Shown: positions 11,957-23,350 of the stretch, piece by piece
Position numbering within the stretch: position 1 is the first letter of the stretch
Layout: every line of letters begins with the position of its first letter
Origin: Synaphobranchus kaupii
Taxonomy: Eukaryota; Chordata; Actinopteri; Anguilliformes; Synaphobranchidae
NCBI GenBank assembly: GCA_029718625.1
Contig: CM056380.1
Span: 15,223,505-15,287,504 of the forward strand
Direction of reading: 5' to 3'
Length of the DNA: 64,000 nucleotides
Translations under genes and position numbers: made by a program
Notes under the pieces: model-generated
The model's input: the letters and a program-made list of their open reading frames with translations, nothing else
Databases searched by the model: none
What the model was told of the DNA's origin: nothing

Positions 11957-13135
11957 CCAAGACAAAATCACACACCCATAATCTAAACTATACCCAACAC
12001 AAAATCACACACCCATAATCTAAGCTACATTCAACACAAAATCACACACCCATAATCTAAACTATACCCAACACAAAATCACACAGCCATAATCTAAACT
12101 ATACCCAACACAAAATCACACAGCCATAATCTAAACTATACCAAACACAAAATCACACACCCATAATCTAAGCTACATTCAACACAAAATCACACAGCCA
12201 TAATCTAAACTATACCCAACACAAAATCACACACCCATAATCTAAACTATACCCAACACAAAATCACACACCCATAATCTAAGCTATACCCAACACAAAA
12301 TCACACACCCATAATCTAAACTATACCCAAGACAAAACCACACAGCCATAATCTAAACTATACCCAACACAAAATCACACACCCATAATCTAAACTATAC
12401 CCAAGACAAAACCACACAGCCATAATCTAAACTATACCCAACACAAAATCACACACCCATAATCTAAACTATACCCAAGACAAAACCACACAGCCATAAT
12501 CTAAACTATACCCAACACAAAATCACACACCCATAATCTAAACCAGAGGTGGGCAACGAGGGCCGTATCTGTTTCTGGTTTTCATGCCAACTTCTGGCCT
12601 TAATTACCTAATTAGCCCTAATATTTACGCCATCTGACATTTTAGCTACAATTCTTAATAAGCGCATGAATGACAGCCGAAGACTTCTTTTATATAGTCC
12701 CTATATAAAACATTTTAATGTGATCTAATCTACCAGTGTTGGTGTAAACAGCCAATTAGCTCATTTAGCTGGGGTAATTGGTGGGAACAAAAACCTGCAT
12801 ACACACCGGCCCTCCAGGACTGGAATTTCCCACCCCTGATCTAAGCTGTACCCAAGACAAAATCACACACTCATAATCTATGCTGTCCCCAACACAAAAT
12901 CACACACCCATAATCTAAACTATACCCAAGACAAAACCACACAGCCATAATCTAAACTATACCCAAGACAAAACCACACAGCCATAATCTAAACAATACC
13001 CAACACAAAATCACACACCCATAATATAGGCTATACCCAAGACAAAACCACACACCCATAAACTAAGCTATACCCAACACAAAATCACACACCCATAATC
13101 TAAACTATACCCAAGATAAAATCACACACTCATAA
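11957..13135. repeat. 35-bp minisatellite, interrupted by a MITE
   Basis: About 16 copies of a 35-bp unit (core CACACCCATAATCTAAAC) run to 12543, then a 295-bp MITE, then about eight more copies to about 13135. Variants include AACTATACC/GCTACATTC and CAACAC/CAAGAC. In the stretch 12300-12540 two variant types alternate, suggesting a 70-bp or longer higher-order unit. Confidence 0.95.
12544..12838. mobile_element. 295-bp hAT MITE inserted in the 35-bp array
   Basis: Begins CAGAGGTGGGCAACG and ends CCCACCCCTG. The flanking 8-mers are ATCTAAAC (12536-12543) and ATCTAAGC (12839-12846), matching at 7 of 8 positions, as expected for hAT. Removing the element restores the 35-bp register. It has no coding capacity. 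A related end pattern (GGCCCTCCAGGACTGG) is common in fish MITEs. Confidence 0.88.
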
Positions 13136-13462
13136 GCCGTATGTTAACTGTCGATTGAATTGAATTAGCTATGGGGTAGACGGTGCCCAAATGCACGGAT
13201 CTACCAGAAAAAGGGAAAATCCTGTCGACAGTCATTCGGTCTGCTCTTCCCGGTGGCCATGAATGGACACAGTCCTGACCACCAATTCCAAAGGCGAAGG
13301 AGAAACTCAGGTAGATACTGGTCACGCTCGTTTCCTTACAGTGGGAATATTTATGGAACTTATTAAACGTGAGCAAAGCCAGTAAATAGAGAATCCATGT
13401 TCATATTCTGTGTTTAATTCGAGGAGCTACATAATAGAGAATCAACTGGTACTTCAGAAACA
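13136..13462. other. Spacer between two minisatellites
   Basis: Single-copy-looking sequence. Nothing is recognised. Confidence 0.5.
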
Positions 13463-13940
13463 ACCCCCGGCCCTTTCTTTAGTAATGCTAAATGCTAAAC
13501 CCGGCCCTTTCTTTAGTAATGCTAAATGCTAAACCCGGTCCTTTCTTTAGTAATGCTAAATGCTAAACCCGGCCCTTTCTTTAGTAATGCTAAATGCTAA
13601 ACCCGGCCCTTTCTTTAGTAATGCTAAATGCTAAACCCGGCCCTTTCTTTAGTAATGCTAAATGCTAAACCCGGCCCTTTCTTTAGTAATGCTAAATGCT
13701 AAACCCGGCCCTTTCTTTAGTAATGCTAAATGCTAAACCCGGCCCTTTCTTTAGTAATGCTAAATGCTAAACCCGGCCCTTTCTTTAGTAACGCTAAATG
13801 CTAAACCCGGCCCTTTCTTTAGTAATGCTAAATGCTAAACCCGGCCCTTTCTTTAGTAATGCTAAATGCTAAACCCGGCCCTTTCTTTAGTAATGCTAAA
13901 TGCTAAACCCGGCCCTTTCTTTAGTAATGCTAAAAACTAA
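13463..13940. repeat. 34-bp minisatellite, almost perfect
   Basis: About 14 copies of a 34-bp unit containing CCGGCCCTTTCTTTAGTAAT and GCTAAATGCT. Only isolated substitutions are seen (CCGGTCC near 13535 and AACGCTAAATG near 13790). Such homogeneity suggests recent expansion or gene conversion. Confidence 0.97.
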
Positions 13941-14011
13941 AATAACATCCTCATATTAATGAATGAAACATTCTTAATTTCTTTACTCGTAGCCACCTTA
14001 GTCTTCAGACT

Positions 14012-14335
14012 ATTCAATTCAATTTTATTTGTACAGAGCTTTTTACGGAGACACTGTTAAAACGATGTTTTACAGGAAATTGGGCAAAAACCAGGCCTGA
14101 AGCAGCAGGAAACGAGCAAGAGAGGTAAAAAAAATAAAACTCCCCAGTGAGAAGAAATCTCGGGAGGAACCCGGCTATAGAGGGGGAGCCCATCCCCCGG
14201 CCTCAACAGTAAAGATGGGCTCCCCCATAATGAGGGATCTACCTAAGCAATGAGGCGAGGATCTCTGTCCAACTGAACCCTCCCATACCCTGGGCGAAGT
14301 CCGGATTCGATCCGAGCCTGTGAGGTGCCTTATCC
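14012..14335. repeat. Common fish dispersed repeat (TTTATTTGTA type)
   Basis: Starts with TTCAATTCAATTTTATTTGTA and continues with a motif set frequent in fish genomes (ACACTGTTAAAACG, AAACTCCCCAGTGAGAAG, GGAGGAACCCGG). A local inverted repeat (GGGGGAGCCCATCCCCC against GATGGGCTCCCCC) lies at 14180-14226. The family was assigned from memory of the motif, so the class is uncertain. Confidence 0.55.
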
Positions 14336-14885
14336 AAATGGCCCTTGAGTACACAAGCACTACAGTAGCAGAGATGAAGCAGGCAGTGCATTTAGCACAC
14401 ACCATGCAAGCATTAAGTGAAGCAAACCTAGAATCAATTCTAAAACCAATCGAAGCAAATTTGCACGGTTTATTCAAAGAGGCTCGTACTGAGGAGCTGA
14501 ACGTGGCCACGCTCCCGTTAAACGACGCTGCTAAGGAGACCTCCAGGCCCATTTTTTCTACCCTCTTATCACCGTTTCTTATTTTATTTTCAGAGAAGGA
14601 AGCTTGAACAAGGACTGACCCGCAAGCTTGATTATTTACCCCGGATTTCTCAGATGAGATGAGATGCTGTGGACCCAGATTTCATTACTTTCTCGGCCAT
14701 GCAGGCGGGAAGGAAATACTGACCTTGCGTCTTTTAACACGGACCGCAGCATTTTCACTCCACTTTCAGAAATCTTTTATTGAAAGCATTTTAACCTTTC
14801 CTTTGGTTTGCCGGTTTCGCGAAACGCTCAAAGAAATAGGAAAAACATCACGAAACATCAAGAAAAACATCACGACCAACATACA
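14336..14885. other. Non-coding stretch with a 95-codon open frame
   Basis: An open plus frame spans 14320-14607 but matches no family I know. It directly follows the dispersed repeat and may belong to it. No splice sites or initiation context support a gene. Confidence 0.3.
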
Positions 14886-15078
14886 GGGCATCAGACAGGG
14901 CATCAGACAGGGCATCAGACAGGGCATCAGACAGGGCATCAGACAGGGCATCAGACAGGGCATCAGACAGAGCATCAGACAGAGCATCAGACAGAGCATC
15001 AGACAGAGCATCAGACAGGGCATCAGACAGGGCATCAGACAGGGCATCAGACAGGGCATCAGACAGGGCATCAGACAG
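14886..15078. repeat. 12-bp minisatellite
   Basis: About 16 copies of GGCATCAGACAG. Four consecutive units in the middle (about 14970-15015) carry AGCATCAGACAG, so one variant was amplified as a block. The period of 12 opens frames on both strands, which are not genes. Confidence 0.97.
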
Positions 15079-16341
15079 GCTTGTCCTGAGAGTCTCTTTA
15101 AAAGCGTAGGGCAATCCTCGTCCTGGAGGTTTTTCCTCCATCCAAACCTATGACTGCATAATTGGATTAATCATTTGGCTTTAATGAATGCAAGTGACTC
15201 CGTGTTGGAGGTATTCAGCTGTTCCACCATTCAGGCTCTGGATATTCTCACCAGGCTCGAAATAATCAATCAAACGCTTGTGATCAAGCTTGGACGGAAT
15301 GAAAACCAGAAACGTCACTGGCACTCCAGGACCGGGGTTCAACAATAACAATTGGCCGATTGCCCAGGGCAAGTAAAATACTATGTCGGGACAGTAGCAT
15401 TGAAAATCACTTGTTGACGGGCAAGTTGGCGTTCATGCACAAACGGCGATAATGTCGCCCCAGGTTTAAAAAAAAAAAAAGGAGTAGAAGTATTTTTTTT
15501 ATTTTTTTATTTTTTTTTAATTGAGGGACTTGACCAAACCCAATAAAAAAATCTCTTAAGTGAAAAATGCAGTTCTCTTCCATCTAAATAATGATTAAAG
15601 ATACTCACCACTAGCAGTGACTGAGCTAAAATCTCTTTCATCCTGACATTATCTTTTTAAACTCCCGAAATACGAGAAACGGCACCGATCGATCAGCCGG
15701 ATCAGCAGACCGCAATGCCCATCACCTTCTGTGTACATTCACTCCTGATTGCTTGTTTGATGCTCATGAGTCTATACAGTCTCTGTACAAAATACGAATT
15801 GTGTTTTTAATGCAAGTCAATGCAGTTTATTCTCAACTCAACTCAACTCAACTCAAGGCTGCTGGTTCCCTGGCAAGTCTGGTACTGTTAAGAATACTCA
15901 GTCCCAATGAACCACCTGTCCTTGCCGGTCAAGGGTCAGGGGTCAGTAGGGTTAGTGTGTATGCTACTTTATTGGCTGGACAGGGGCCGCCAGGGTCATG
16001 AATCCTAGCAAGTTCTAACCCCGCCCACATTGTGGTCATTACAATGGCTCTCCTAATCACTGACCACCAGTCACCACCAACCCTCCCCACATTTGACTGG
16101 CTACACAGGCCCCATTTTGAGAATGCTACCTGGGCGTATCCACACCCCCCTGTTTACATACATCGGCGCTAACGAAGCTAGCCGTTGGTGACTGTACAGT
16201 AGGCTCATGTAGAACAGCATATTCGTACATTGCTTACAAACTCTTCTTTGTATGTGGAGTAAATTGTCTTGAAAGGCAAAAGTGATACTGACATGGATAT
16301 TGGCTGAACTCTAGCTGTAAAACCAGAGGAATGAGGCCTAC
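15079..16341. other. Intron sequence 3' of the PPP1R16B start exon
   Basis: Contains MITE-like debris at about 15295-15345 (GAATGAAAACCAG, CACTCCAGGACCGGGG), T/A-rich runs at 15468-15520 and an (AACTC)n run at 15834-15856. It ends at the splice donor of the PPP1R16B exon. No second exon was seen. Confidence 0.5.
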
Positions 16342-16606
16342 CTTCTTCCGGGTCGTTCCGCGCGGAGGCCTCTAGGAGTGCTACGCTGGCGGCGAAGGAG
16401 ACGCGGTTATGGGCGGCGAGGCCGGTAGGGGGGGCGGCCCCGCGGCGCTTGTCGGCCTTGCGTTTCTTGCTCTGCATCTCCTTCTCATACAGCGCCCAGC
16501 GCTTCAGCTGCTGGGACCGCCGTTTCTGGGCCGCCCGTAGCCTCTCCAGGCTGGGAACCTTCTCCAGCTGCTGCAGCTCGTTCAGGAGCTCCAGGTGATT
16601 GGACAT
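16342..16606 (-). CDS. PPP1R16B: PPP1R16B (TIMAP) first coding exon, partial gene
   Basis: It encodes the first 88 residues plus one base of a PP1 regulatory subunit of the MYPT family. From family knowledge, TIMAP is a membrane-associated scaffold that brings PP1c to its substrates and carries ankyrin repeats and a C-terminal CaaX box. Visible here: a leading helix (HLELLNELQQLEKVP, residues 4-18), the family block LERLRAAQKRR (20-30), a basic stretch (about 47-56), the PP1-docking RVSF motif (68-71), and SVALLEASARND (74-85), which leads into the ankyrin domain. The match to PPP1R16B is closer than to PPP1R16A. The ATG has an A at -3. The exon ends GAAGAAG, followed by GTAGGC (donor 16341-16336), a phase-1 junction as expected for this family. 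Open frame beyond the donor is intronic. No later exon was found to the left, so the intron probably exceeds 16 kb. Confidence 0.9.
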
Positions 16607-16740
16607 GGTGCCGAGAGGGGGCGGGGCTAACAGGTAAGCCGGAGTCGGGGCGTCTTAGCGAGGGCTGCTCCTCCTCGGGTGGCCGCCTGCCATCATGTGC
16701 CTGGGCTCAGCTCCGGCCGGCCCCACCTACTGGGAAGGAG
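16607..16740 (-). promoter_or_regulatory. GC-rich 5' flank of the PPP1R16B start codon
   Basis: On the minus strand a GC box (CCCCGCCCCC, about 16613-16622) lies within 20 bases upstream of the ATG in GC-rich sequence. This may be 5' UTR, or a CpG-type promoter with its start site slightly upstream. No TATA box or certain splice acceptor is visible. Whether a further non-coding exon exists upstream cannot be decided here. Confidence 0.4.
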
Positions 16741-16823
16741 GAGGAACTGCAGTTAGCGGATCGGTCTGCAGAATCTGCACGGAAAGGTTTACTTTCCATT
16801 TCTTCACACACACTGTTCATGGC

Positions 16824-17016
16824 CAGGGGTCTGCTACCCTGGTCCTAGAGAAAAAAAAACTCTTCTTCTTCTGGTGGTTTTTGTTGTTAGTTCAATTAAA
16901 GCAACCAAATCCAGCTAACCCATCACACCTGGTTTTTTGGGTCTGCTGACTTTATGGTGAAAACAACGCCCTGTAGAGACCCTGTAGCTGTCCAGGACCA
17001 GGGCAGCAGGCTCCTG
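16824..17016. mobile_element. 193-bp hAT-like MITE upstream of PPP1R16B
   Basis: The left end CAGGGGTCTGCTACCCTGGT is mirrored by the right end ACCAGGGCAGCAGGCTCCTG with few mismatches. There is no coding capacity. The flanking 8-mers are only partly alike. It lies about 220 bp upstream of the PPP1R16B ATG. Confidence 0.65.
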
Positions 17017-17227
17017 TTCTAGCAGGTCAGATTCAATCTCCAGACCAGCGCCAGTCACTCTCGCCCTTGGAGAACCGCATAATTTGCAGGTTTTCATTGT
17101 TACTTGGCACTTGATCGATTAAAGCCGTTAATTTCACAGTCACCTCACCTCACCTGGTTTCTTGAGTCGAAAGTTGATTTTAAGGCGCAACCAAAAATGA
17201 GCAGACCCTGCGGCCCTCCAGAACACG

Positions 17228-17230
17228 CGC

Positions 17231-17287
<57 letters not shown>

Positions 17288-17318
17288 CACACGCACACAC
17301 ACACACACACACACACAT
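17228..17318. repeat. (ACGC)n then (AC)n microsatellite
   Basis: About 15 ACGC tetramers followed by about 15 AC dinucleotides. Alternating purine-pyrimidine throughout, so a Z-DNA-prone tract. Confidence 0.97.
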
Positions 17319-18530
17319 TCCTAGAACCCAACAGTCAAATTTTCCCTTTTCTTCTGCTGCTCAGTGGAAAGAAACACCTCGACTAACTCAAGTCACACTT
17401 GCACAGCGTGTACCACCACAAACTGCAAACGCACACTTCTCAGATACCATCCAAGCAGCTTTTCAGATCGCCAACCCGATGGTGGTTTTGCAGTTAGGGC
17501 AAAAGAAACCGAAAATCATCTTAGGCTGAGGTCATGAGAACAGACCGTACCTTTGGTGAGAAGCTTTCTACACTTTTTGCGTACAATGCGTCATCAGAAC
17601 TTTCCATTTGTTCAGGCTTGTACACCTGCCTTGCATCCTGTCAAAGCCGGACGCAAAAACAACCCAGATTAACCACTTCCTGCGTACCCAGCTTCTATCT
17701 TAAAGCTCATTCTGCTCCTGATGCTGTAGCCTGCATAACAAATTGTCATGACTACATAAATCAGTTCTACTTCGAGATGAACAAATTAACTTTGCCTCAG
17801 CAGTGACATGTTCATGAGGGATATTCTCAGATTATTTACTAATCCAAACTAAACAGCAACGCGGCTGACTAATCTCTGGGCTCTCTCGTGACAGTTGTGT
17901 GTGGTTGGGTGTTGAATTCCTGTTAATATAGATTTAGAATTACAAGCTTAGCAGACAATTTTTTTGCGAAAATGATCGCTTCTATTAAAATGGCCTGGAT
18001 ACAGACACCCAAACTGATGCTCTACAGCCACTGTGGTTTCTTTTCCAGGATAATACCATGGTATTTAAACTCGGAGCCCAATTGATTGGATTGGACCTCC
18101 CAGCCTCCTGCTTGTATTTTTGTAATGCTTCTAATAAACACACAACAGTAATTTTGTTGATGTAGGTTGCCGTCGGACTGATGCAGAGACCGAACGCTTT
18201 ATTTCCACTGAACCGTTTGTGTGTCTGTGTGCATGTCTGAAGCTTTACCTCAGCCAAAACCACTAACTAGTGCGCTCTACAGAGCACGAACAGGAAGCCA
18301 GTGGTCGACTGACTTCCTGGCTCATCCTCCGTGTGAGACAAGGCGGTGGACAGTCAAATTGGGCCAGAGAGTGTGTGCGTGCGTGTGTGTGTATCTATGT
18401 CTATGTGTGCATATTTTTCTGTGTGTTTTAGTGCATGCATCTCATTTTTGTTTAGAAGGGGACAGGTAGGAGCATTCTTCAAAAGCAGCATTTTGGAATC
18501 CCTTCAATGCGCTCACAGTGAACAGGTAAA
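17319..18530. other. Gene-free stretch
   Basis: No exon is recognised. A short TG-rich tract lies at 18370-18425. Open frames of 90-140 codons start inside or next to the microsatellite and lack family resemblance. Confidence 0.45.
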
Positions 18531-18532
18531 GT

Positions 18533-18602
18533 AGCAGATTGGCAGGGGCGGGGCCAGGTGAAGAAGCAGATTGGCAGGGGCGGGGCCAGGTGAAGTAGCG
18601 AA
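18533..18602. repeat. Tandem duplicate with two GC boxes
   Basis: Two exact-looking 32-bp copies (AGCAGATTGGCAGGGGCGGG start) plus a decayed third start. Each copy holds GGGGCGGGGC (18545-18554 and 18577-18586), a consensus Sp1/KLF site. It is 1.9 kb upstream of the PPP1R16B start codon. Confidence 0.7.
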
Positions 18603-19936
18603 TGACAGGGGAAGGGTAATCTCTGATTGGAAACTGCAGGGGAACTACAAATATCCTAATGTGGAGAAAACCTACTGCTGGAACACTAGAAGAGAAGTAT
18701 GGAGAGAAGCAAGATGAGTTCTGTCTTGTCATAACACATCTCTCTCTCTCTCTCTCTCTCAGCATCTAGGGCAGTCTCTCAAGTGCAACTGTGTCTGCAG
18801 ACGTAGCCAAGAAAAAAAGCACCTTCTGCGTAGCTAAAGAGAAAAAAACTGACCTAAGAAATGGGTTATGCGCCATGTCTTGTGTAAACCTTTTCAAAGA
18901 GACAAACGTGTAGTTAAGTGGGGACTGTTGCTTTTGTTTATAGAAACCTTTGTGTAAACCGAAGATGCAAAGATTCCCGATTGTTTCACAAACGTTTCCA
19001 CAGTTAAGCGGTTTTCCCGTTTGTTCGACGACATAAAACAGTCTAGCATCGCCGTTTCAGTATTATTAAAACCCCATTTCTGAAACGCATTTAATAGTAA
19101 TTAACGACGCGGGATTTCACCAGCGGGTGATGGAGTGCCCTGGTTAGCGCGCTAACCCTGTAGGCAACGCTTCGGCGGCCCGCTGAGAAGCACGTTGCTC
19201 GGCTGATTGATGCCGTCGCGGTCGGCCGTTTGCACAAAGCACCGTGGAGGAAAGCACGCAGTTGAGCTGTCCTTCTGGGTGCAGTTGTAACCTGCGGCTG
19301 GCCGTTCGTCACGAGGACGCGTTTTACGTCTGACAGATTCCAACGCACCTCGGGTAGCTAAATGATGTCGCATCTCATTTCCTCTGACTCAAAAAATAAA
19401 AAAGCAAGTCAGAGAGAAAAAGACTCGATGTTTGATTTACTGTTTGAAAGCTCTGGACTGCGTGATCTGATGGGTCCTGCGATTACTTGATTAAATCGGA
19501 AAAGTAATCACATTAGCCTACCAAAAGCATAGACTAGGCTACATGCGGACAAAGAGATCCATCTATAAATATCTCTGAACATACAGTAGTCTATCGTATG
19601 TATGTTTACTTAATTCTCACGCATCCTCTGGAGAGGGAGAGAGGAACGGAGAGCTATCCATCTTTAAACATTCAGAAGGCTACTGAGAAAGCATGCATTT
19701 AATTCTAGCCAATCGATGTATACCTGGAGGAAGAGAGAGGGAAAGACGGGAAGAGAGAGACAGAAATGGGCGTGCGAGAGAACTATGGGGTGCACTGCTG
19801 CAGGCTACACTTACTCTGGCATTCTTCATCCCTTCAACGTTAATTCTACATCAATTAAACATGCTCACACCCCCAGTGCACCAATGCATTATCTTTCCAT
19901 CAGTGCACACACGGTGCCGGTGCCATGCTTCATGTC

Positions 19937-19971
<35 letters not shown>

Positions 19972-20869
19972 ATGCGTTCGGAACACGAGAGTTACCGCGT
20001 GCTGGTAATGCGTGTGTAAATGCATCCTACTGGAAAGATGAAACGCGATTGCTTTATATATGCAATGATGAGAATTTCCTTTCCTCGCGCTAACCAAAAT
20101 GTTTAAAACGTTTAACAGAAGCAGCCAACCGTGGATAACGTGGCAACATCTCACAAACCGGAGACAGGGCAAGCGCGCTCGAGCCATGGGCGGCAGGAAC
20201 ACCTTCGCCTTTTAAATGTCCAAGAACAGGAAATTACCAGTCGGCGGCCAATATAAGAAAGGCCCTCCCACTCGGGTCGTGACCCTGTCAGTTAGGGGGG
20301 TCTCCCGGGAGATGCCAGAGCAGATTCTGAGCGGGGGCTGAATAGGTCTAAGGCTGGCTGGACGCTGAGGCCACACATGTTTTAAATAGTTTCAGAGCTG
20401 TTGACTTTCTGTCTCTCTTCCTGGATTTCACACGCACGGTCCTGTCTCCCGTTTCAAACTCTCGCTGGGGGGGCTGGCCAGAAGGGGCACTCTGGAGGAG
20501 AACACATAACCCCCCCTTAAGCCTACAACTGCACCTGTGACCAAAACAGGTTCACACAAACACACGCCCAGCTGTGAGGAATCAAGAGAGAACCAATGTT
20601 CTTCACTTTTCCAGGATACAGGATATCAATAAAGATGCACAGGAAACAATCGAGACCTTCAGAATACAGGGTTTTCTTAATTTTGGAATTTTCTGCATGC
20701 GAGTCAGTGATGGATGAGGTCATAATCAAAGAATAAGAATAAAAATGCATAAATAATTTTCCATGTGTACACATACTGTATATTGATTATTGCAGTAGAC
20801 CCATAGATCATTGGAGTACTCAAATCCAAGCTAGCAGTCCTGGATACTATTTAAACTGGGAAAGAGGAT
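18603..20869. other. Gene-free stretch with short microsatellites
   Basis: Contains (CT)n at about 18741-18761 and (TG)n at about 19939-19969. The part at 19100-19345 is moderately GC- and CpG-rich with two overlapping minus-strand frames, but no family is recognised. Confidence 0.45.
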
Positions 20870-21065
20870 CTAGTCCTGTAGGGCCGCAGTGTCAACTGGA
20901 TTTCAGTGCGTTTCAGCATCACCGATTCATTCAACTCATTGAGGGCCTAAATAATCCACACACCTTGTTCTCAGGGTCTTAACTGACTGCTGATTGAAAC
21001 GAAACCACAAATACCTGCTAATACCAAATACAGTGGCTCTCCAGAACTTGAGTTTGACACCCCTG
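20870..21065. mobile_element. Eroded hAT-type MITE
   Basis: The right end (TGGCTCTCCAGAACTTGAG then TTTGACACCCCTG) is the usual terminus of fish hAT MITEs. The left end has GTCCTGTAGGGCCGCAGTGTC, a decayed mirror of it. No target duplication is visible. Confidence 0.5.
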
Positions 21066-21410
21066 CTTTAGTCTGTAAGTAAATGATGAACCTAGACTGG
21101 CTGAACGGCCGGTTTTATGAATTTCATTTTCCGGTGATTCATTTTCTTGTGGAATAACCCTTGCCTTTGGGTATGAGCTTTGCGCATCAGGTCATTGGCC
21201 CAGAGAGCCAGCGCTGGCACGGTGTATGATATGGGGGTGACACTGGGCCAGGCCCGCTGCCCTCGTGTCCAGCTCTCGCTCATTCATCTAATCACCCATT
21301 ACCAACCTAGAGCAAAGCTGATTATCGCACACAGATCGCAGATCCCAGGAAGCAGTGATGGTGCGGGTGAGATCACTGGGGGCTGGCTGTAGTACACTGT
21401 ACATATGCAC
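21066..21410. other. Spacer
   Basis: Single-copy-looking sequence before the 24-bp array. Nothing is recognised. Confidence 0.45.
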
Positions 21411-21892
21411 CACACTCCAGTACGGTTTCCCCTATGCACTCCAGTACGGTTTCCCCTATGTACACCAGTACGGTCTCCCCTATGTACTCCAGTACGGTTT
21501 CCCCTATGTACTCCAGTACGGTCCCCCCTATGTACTCCAGTACGGTTTCCCCTATGTACACCAGTACGGTTTCCCCTATGTACACCAGTACGGTTTCCCC
21601 TATGTACTCCAGTACGGTTTCCCCTATGTACTCCAGTACGGTTTCCCCTATGTACACCAGTACGGTTTCCCCTATGTACTCCAGTACGGTTTCCCCTATG
21701 TACACCAGTACGGTTTCCCATATGTACTCCAGTACGGTTTCCCCTATGTACTCCAGTACAGTTTCCCCTATGTACTCCAGTACGGTTTCCCCTATGTACT
21801 CCAGTACGGTTTCCCCTATGTACTCCAGTACGGTTTCCCCTATGCACTCCAGTACGGTTTCCCCTATGTACACCAGTACGGTTTCCCCTATG
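21411..21892. repeat. 24-bp minisatellite
   Basis: Twenty copies of a 24-bp unit containing AGTACGGTTTCCCCTATGTA, ending in CTCC or CACC. The two unit endings are interspersed without a simple order. The period is divisible by 3, so several frames stay open for 170-210 codons (for example YGFPYVLQ octads). These are repeat artefacts. Confidence 0.97.
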
Positions 21893-22339
21893 TTCATTTG
21901 TCAAAGTCACTGTCTGATAAAGCTATTGAAGTATTTATCCTCTTGCACTATGCACTGATGCTGCCATCTGCACTTTACTTGAAATGACAAGTTAAATCAT
22001 ATTTAAGCCTCGTCACCTCTAACTTCTATTGACTAACATGTAGGAGCAGCCTACTCCCAGAACAAATTCAACCTCATAAACAGCACACATCCTGCAGGCA
22101 ACATCAAATTCTAAAACAGAACTAACACCTACAAAAATGTCTGTCGCTAAAGGATTGAAGCAAAATGTATGGTATGGTGGTAAAATAAAAGATCCTTAAA
22201 CACAGCACCAGATTGGTGTGTTTATTATATTGTGACCTCCTTTAGCTCACCAGTTCAACACTAGCACACCCACCACCCCTTTCCTGCCAACACTACACTT
22301 TTCTCAACCTTCTTTTCATGGGCTGAGCACAGCTTCAGT

Positions 22340-22772
22340 TATGGGGGCTGTGCTGTACTAATACCAGGCTGTGCTGTGCTAATACCAGGCTGTGTTGAGA
22401 CCAGGCTGTGCTGTGCTAATACCAGGCTGTATTGAGACCAGGCTGTGCTGTGCTAATACCAGGCTGTGTTGAGACTAGGCAGTACTGTGCTAATTCCAGG
22501 CTGTGCCAATACCAGGCTGTGTTCAGACCAGGCTGAGATAATACCAGGCTGAGTTGACACCAGGCTGAGCTAATACCAGGCTGTGTTGAGACCAGGCTGT
22601 GCTGTGCTAATACCAGGCTATGTTGAAACCAGGCTGTGCTGTGCGAATACCAGGCTGTCTTGAGGCAAGGCTGTGCTGTGCTAATACCAGGCTGTGTTGA
22701 GACTAGGCAGTACTGTGCTAATTCCAGGCTGTGCCAATACCAGGCTGTGCTGTGCTAACACCAGGCTGCAAC
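22340..22772. repeat. Irregular CAGGCTGTG tandem repeat
   Basis: About 20 imperfect units built on CCAGGCTGTG with insertions such as CTGTGCTAATA and TTGAGA. Units vary between roughly 15 and 35 bp. Part of the array (about 22450-22520) recurs at about 22685-22740, so a block duplication is likely. Confidence 0.9.
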
Positions 22773-23350
22773 ACAGGTTTTTGCAGCATTAATTCCATGC
22801 ATTTGGAACCCTTCTATTCTGCTGGTGGAAGTGCAATTTGACCTCAGGCCAGCCTCCTCCCTCTGACCCCTCCGTGACCCCTCACACTGACCCCATCCTT
22901 CAATGTCCCATCTGACTATTCAGCAAGGGGAAGTCTCGCCGCCTCCTTTCAGACAGGGTGGAGCAACATTTTTTACTTTTAGCTCATTTTTCCCAAAAGG
23001 CCAGTTGGTCCCACCCCTTTTATCACTGTTTAGGTTATCCCATGCCATACAAAGCCGGCAGGAAAACCACCAACTGGGAAGAAAGCCGGCTGAATTGGGG
23101 GAAAAAAAAAAAAAACACCACAATAATTTCACAAGCATTTCCATTTTCACTGAGACCCATGGAAAGAACTGCAACGTGATGAGACACAAGGTCTCTCTTG
23201 TATTGTACATGTTCCACCTTCAACCCCGCTCATTCTAAGCTCAGCGTTGTACATTTATTTTTCATGATGGCCACTGTAAAGCAAACAAACCGAAGGGTGT
23301 GTTCACACACATTTAGCTGGCTTAATTTGCCAGGTAAAAAAACTGCAACA
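22773..23350. other. Spacer between arrays
   Basis: No gene is recognised. An A14 run lies at about 23101-23114. Confidence 0.45.

Noticed and set aside
14320..14607. 95-codon frame (ALEYTSTTVAEMKQ and on) as a small gene
   Set aside because: It starts within a dispersed repeat, has no promoter or splice support and no recognised domain.
14659..15153. 164-codon frame with IRQG repeats
   Set aside because: It is driven by the 12-bp tandem repeat; flanking residues have no family resemblance.
16205..16341. Extension of the PPP1R16B frame beyond the donor (RPHSSGF and on)
   Set aside because: The family similarity stops exactly at GAAGAAG|GTAGGC. The downstream residues do not match the ankyrin domain, so this is intron read-through.
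19091..19373. Overlapping CpG-rich minus frames as a gene start
   Set aside because: Two different frames are open over the same bases with no known similarity, probably because the local GC richness lowers stop frequency.
21299..21987. Four overlapping open frames of 170-210 codons with octapeptide repeats
   Set aside because: They are products of the 24-bp period. Both strands and several frames are open at once, which is not expected of a real gene.
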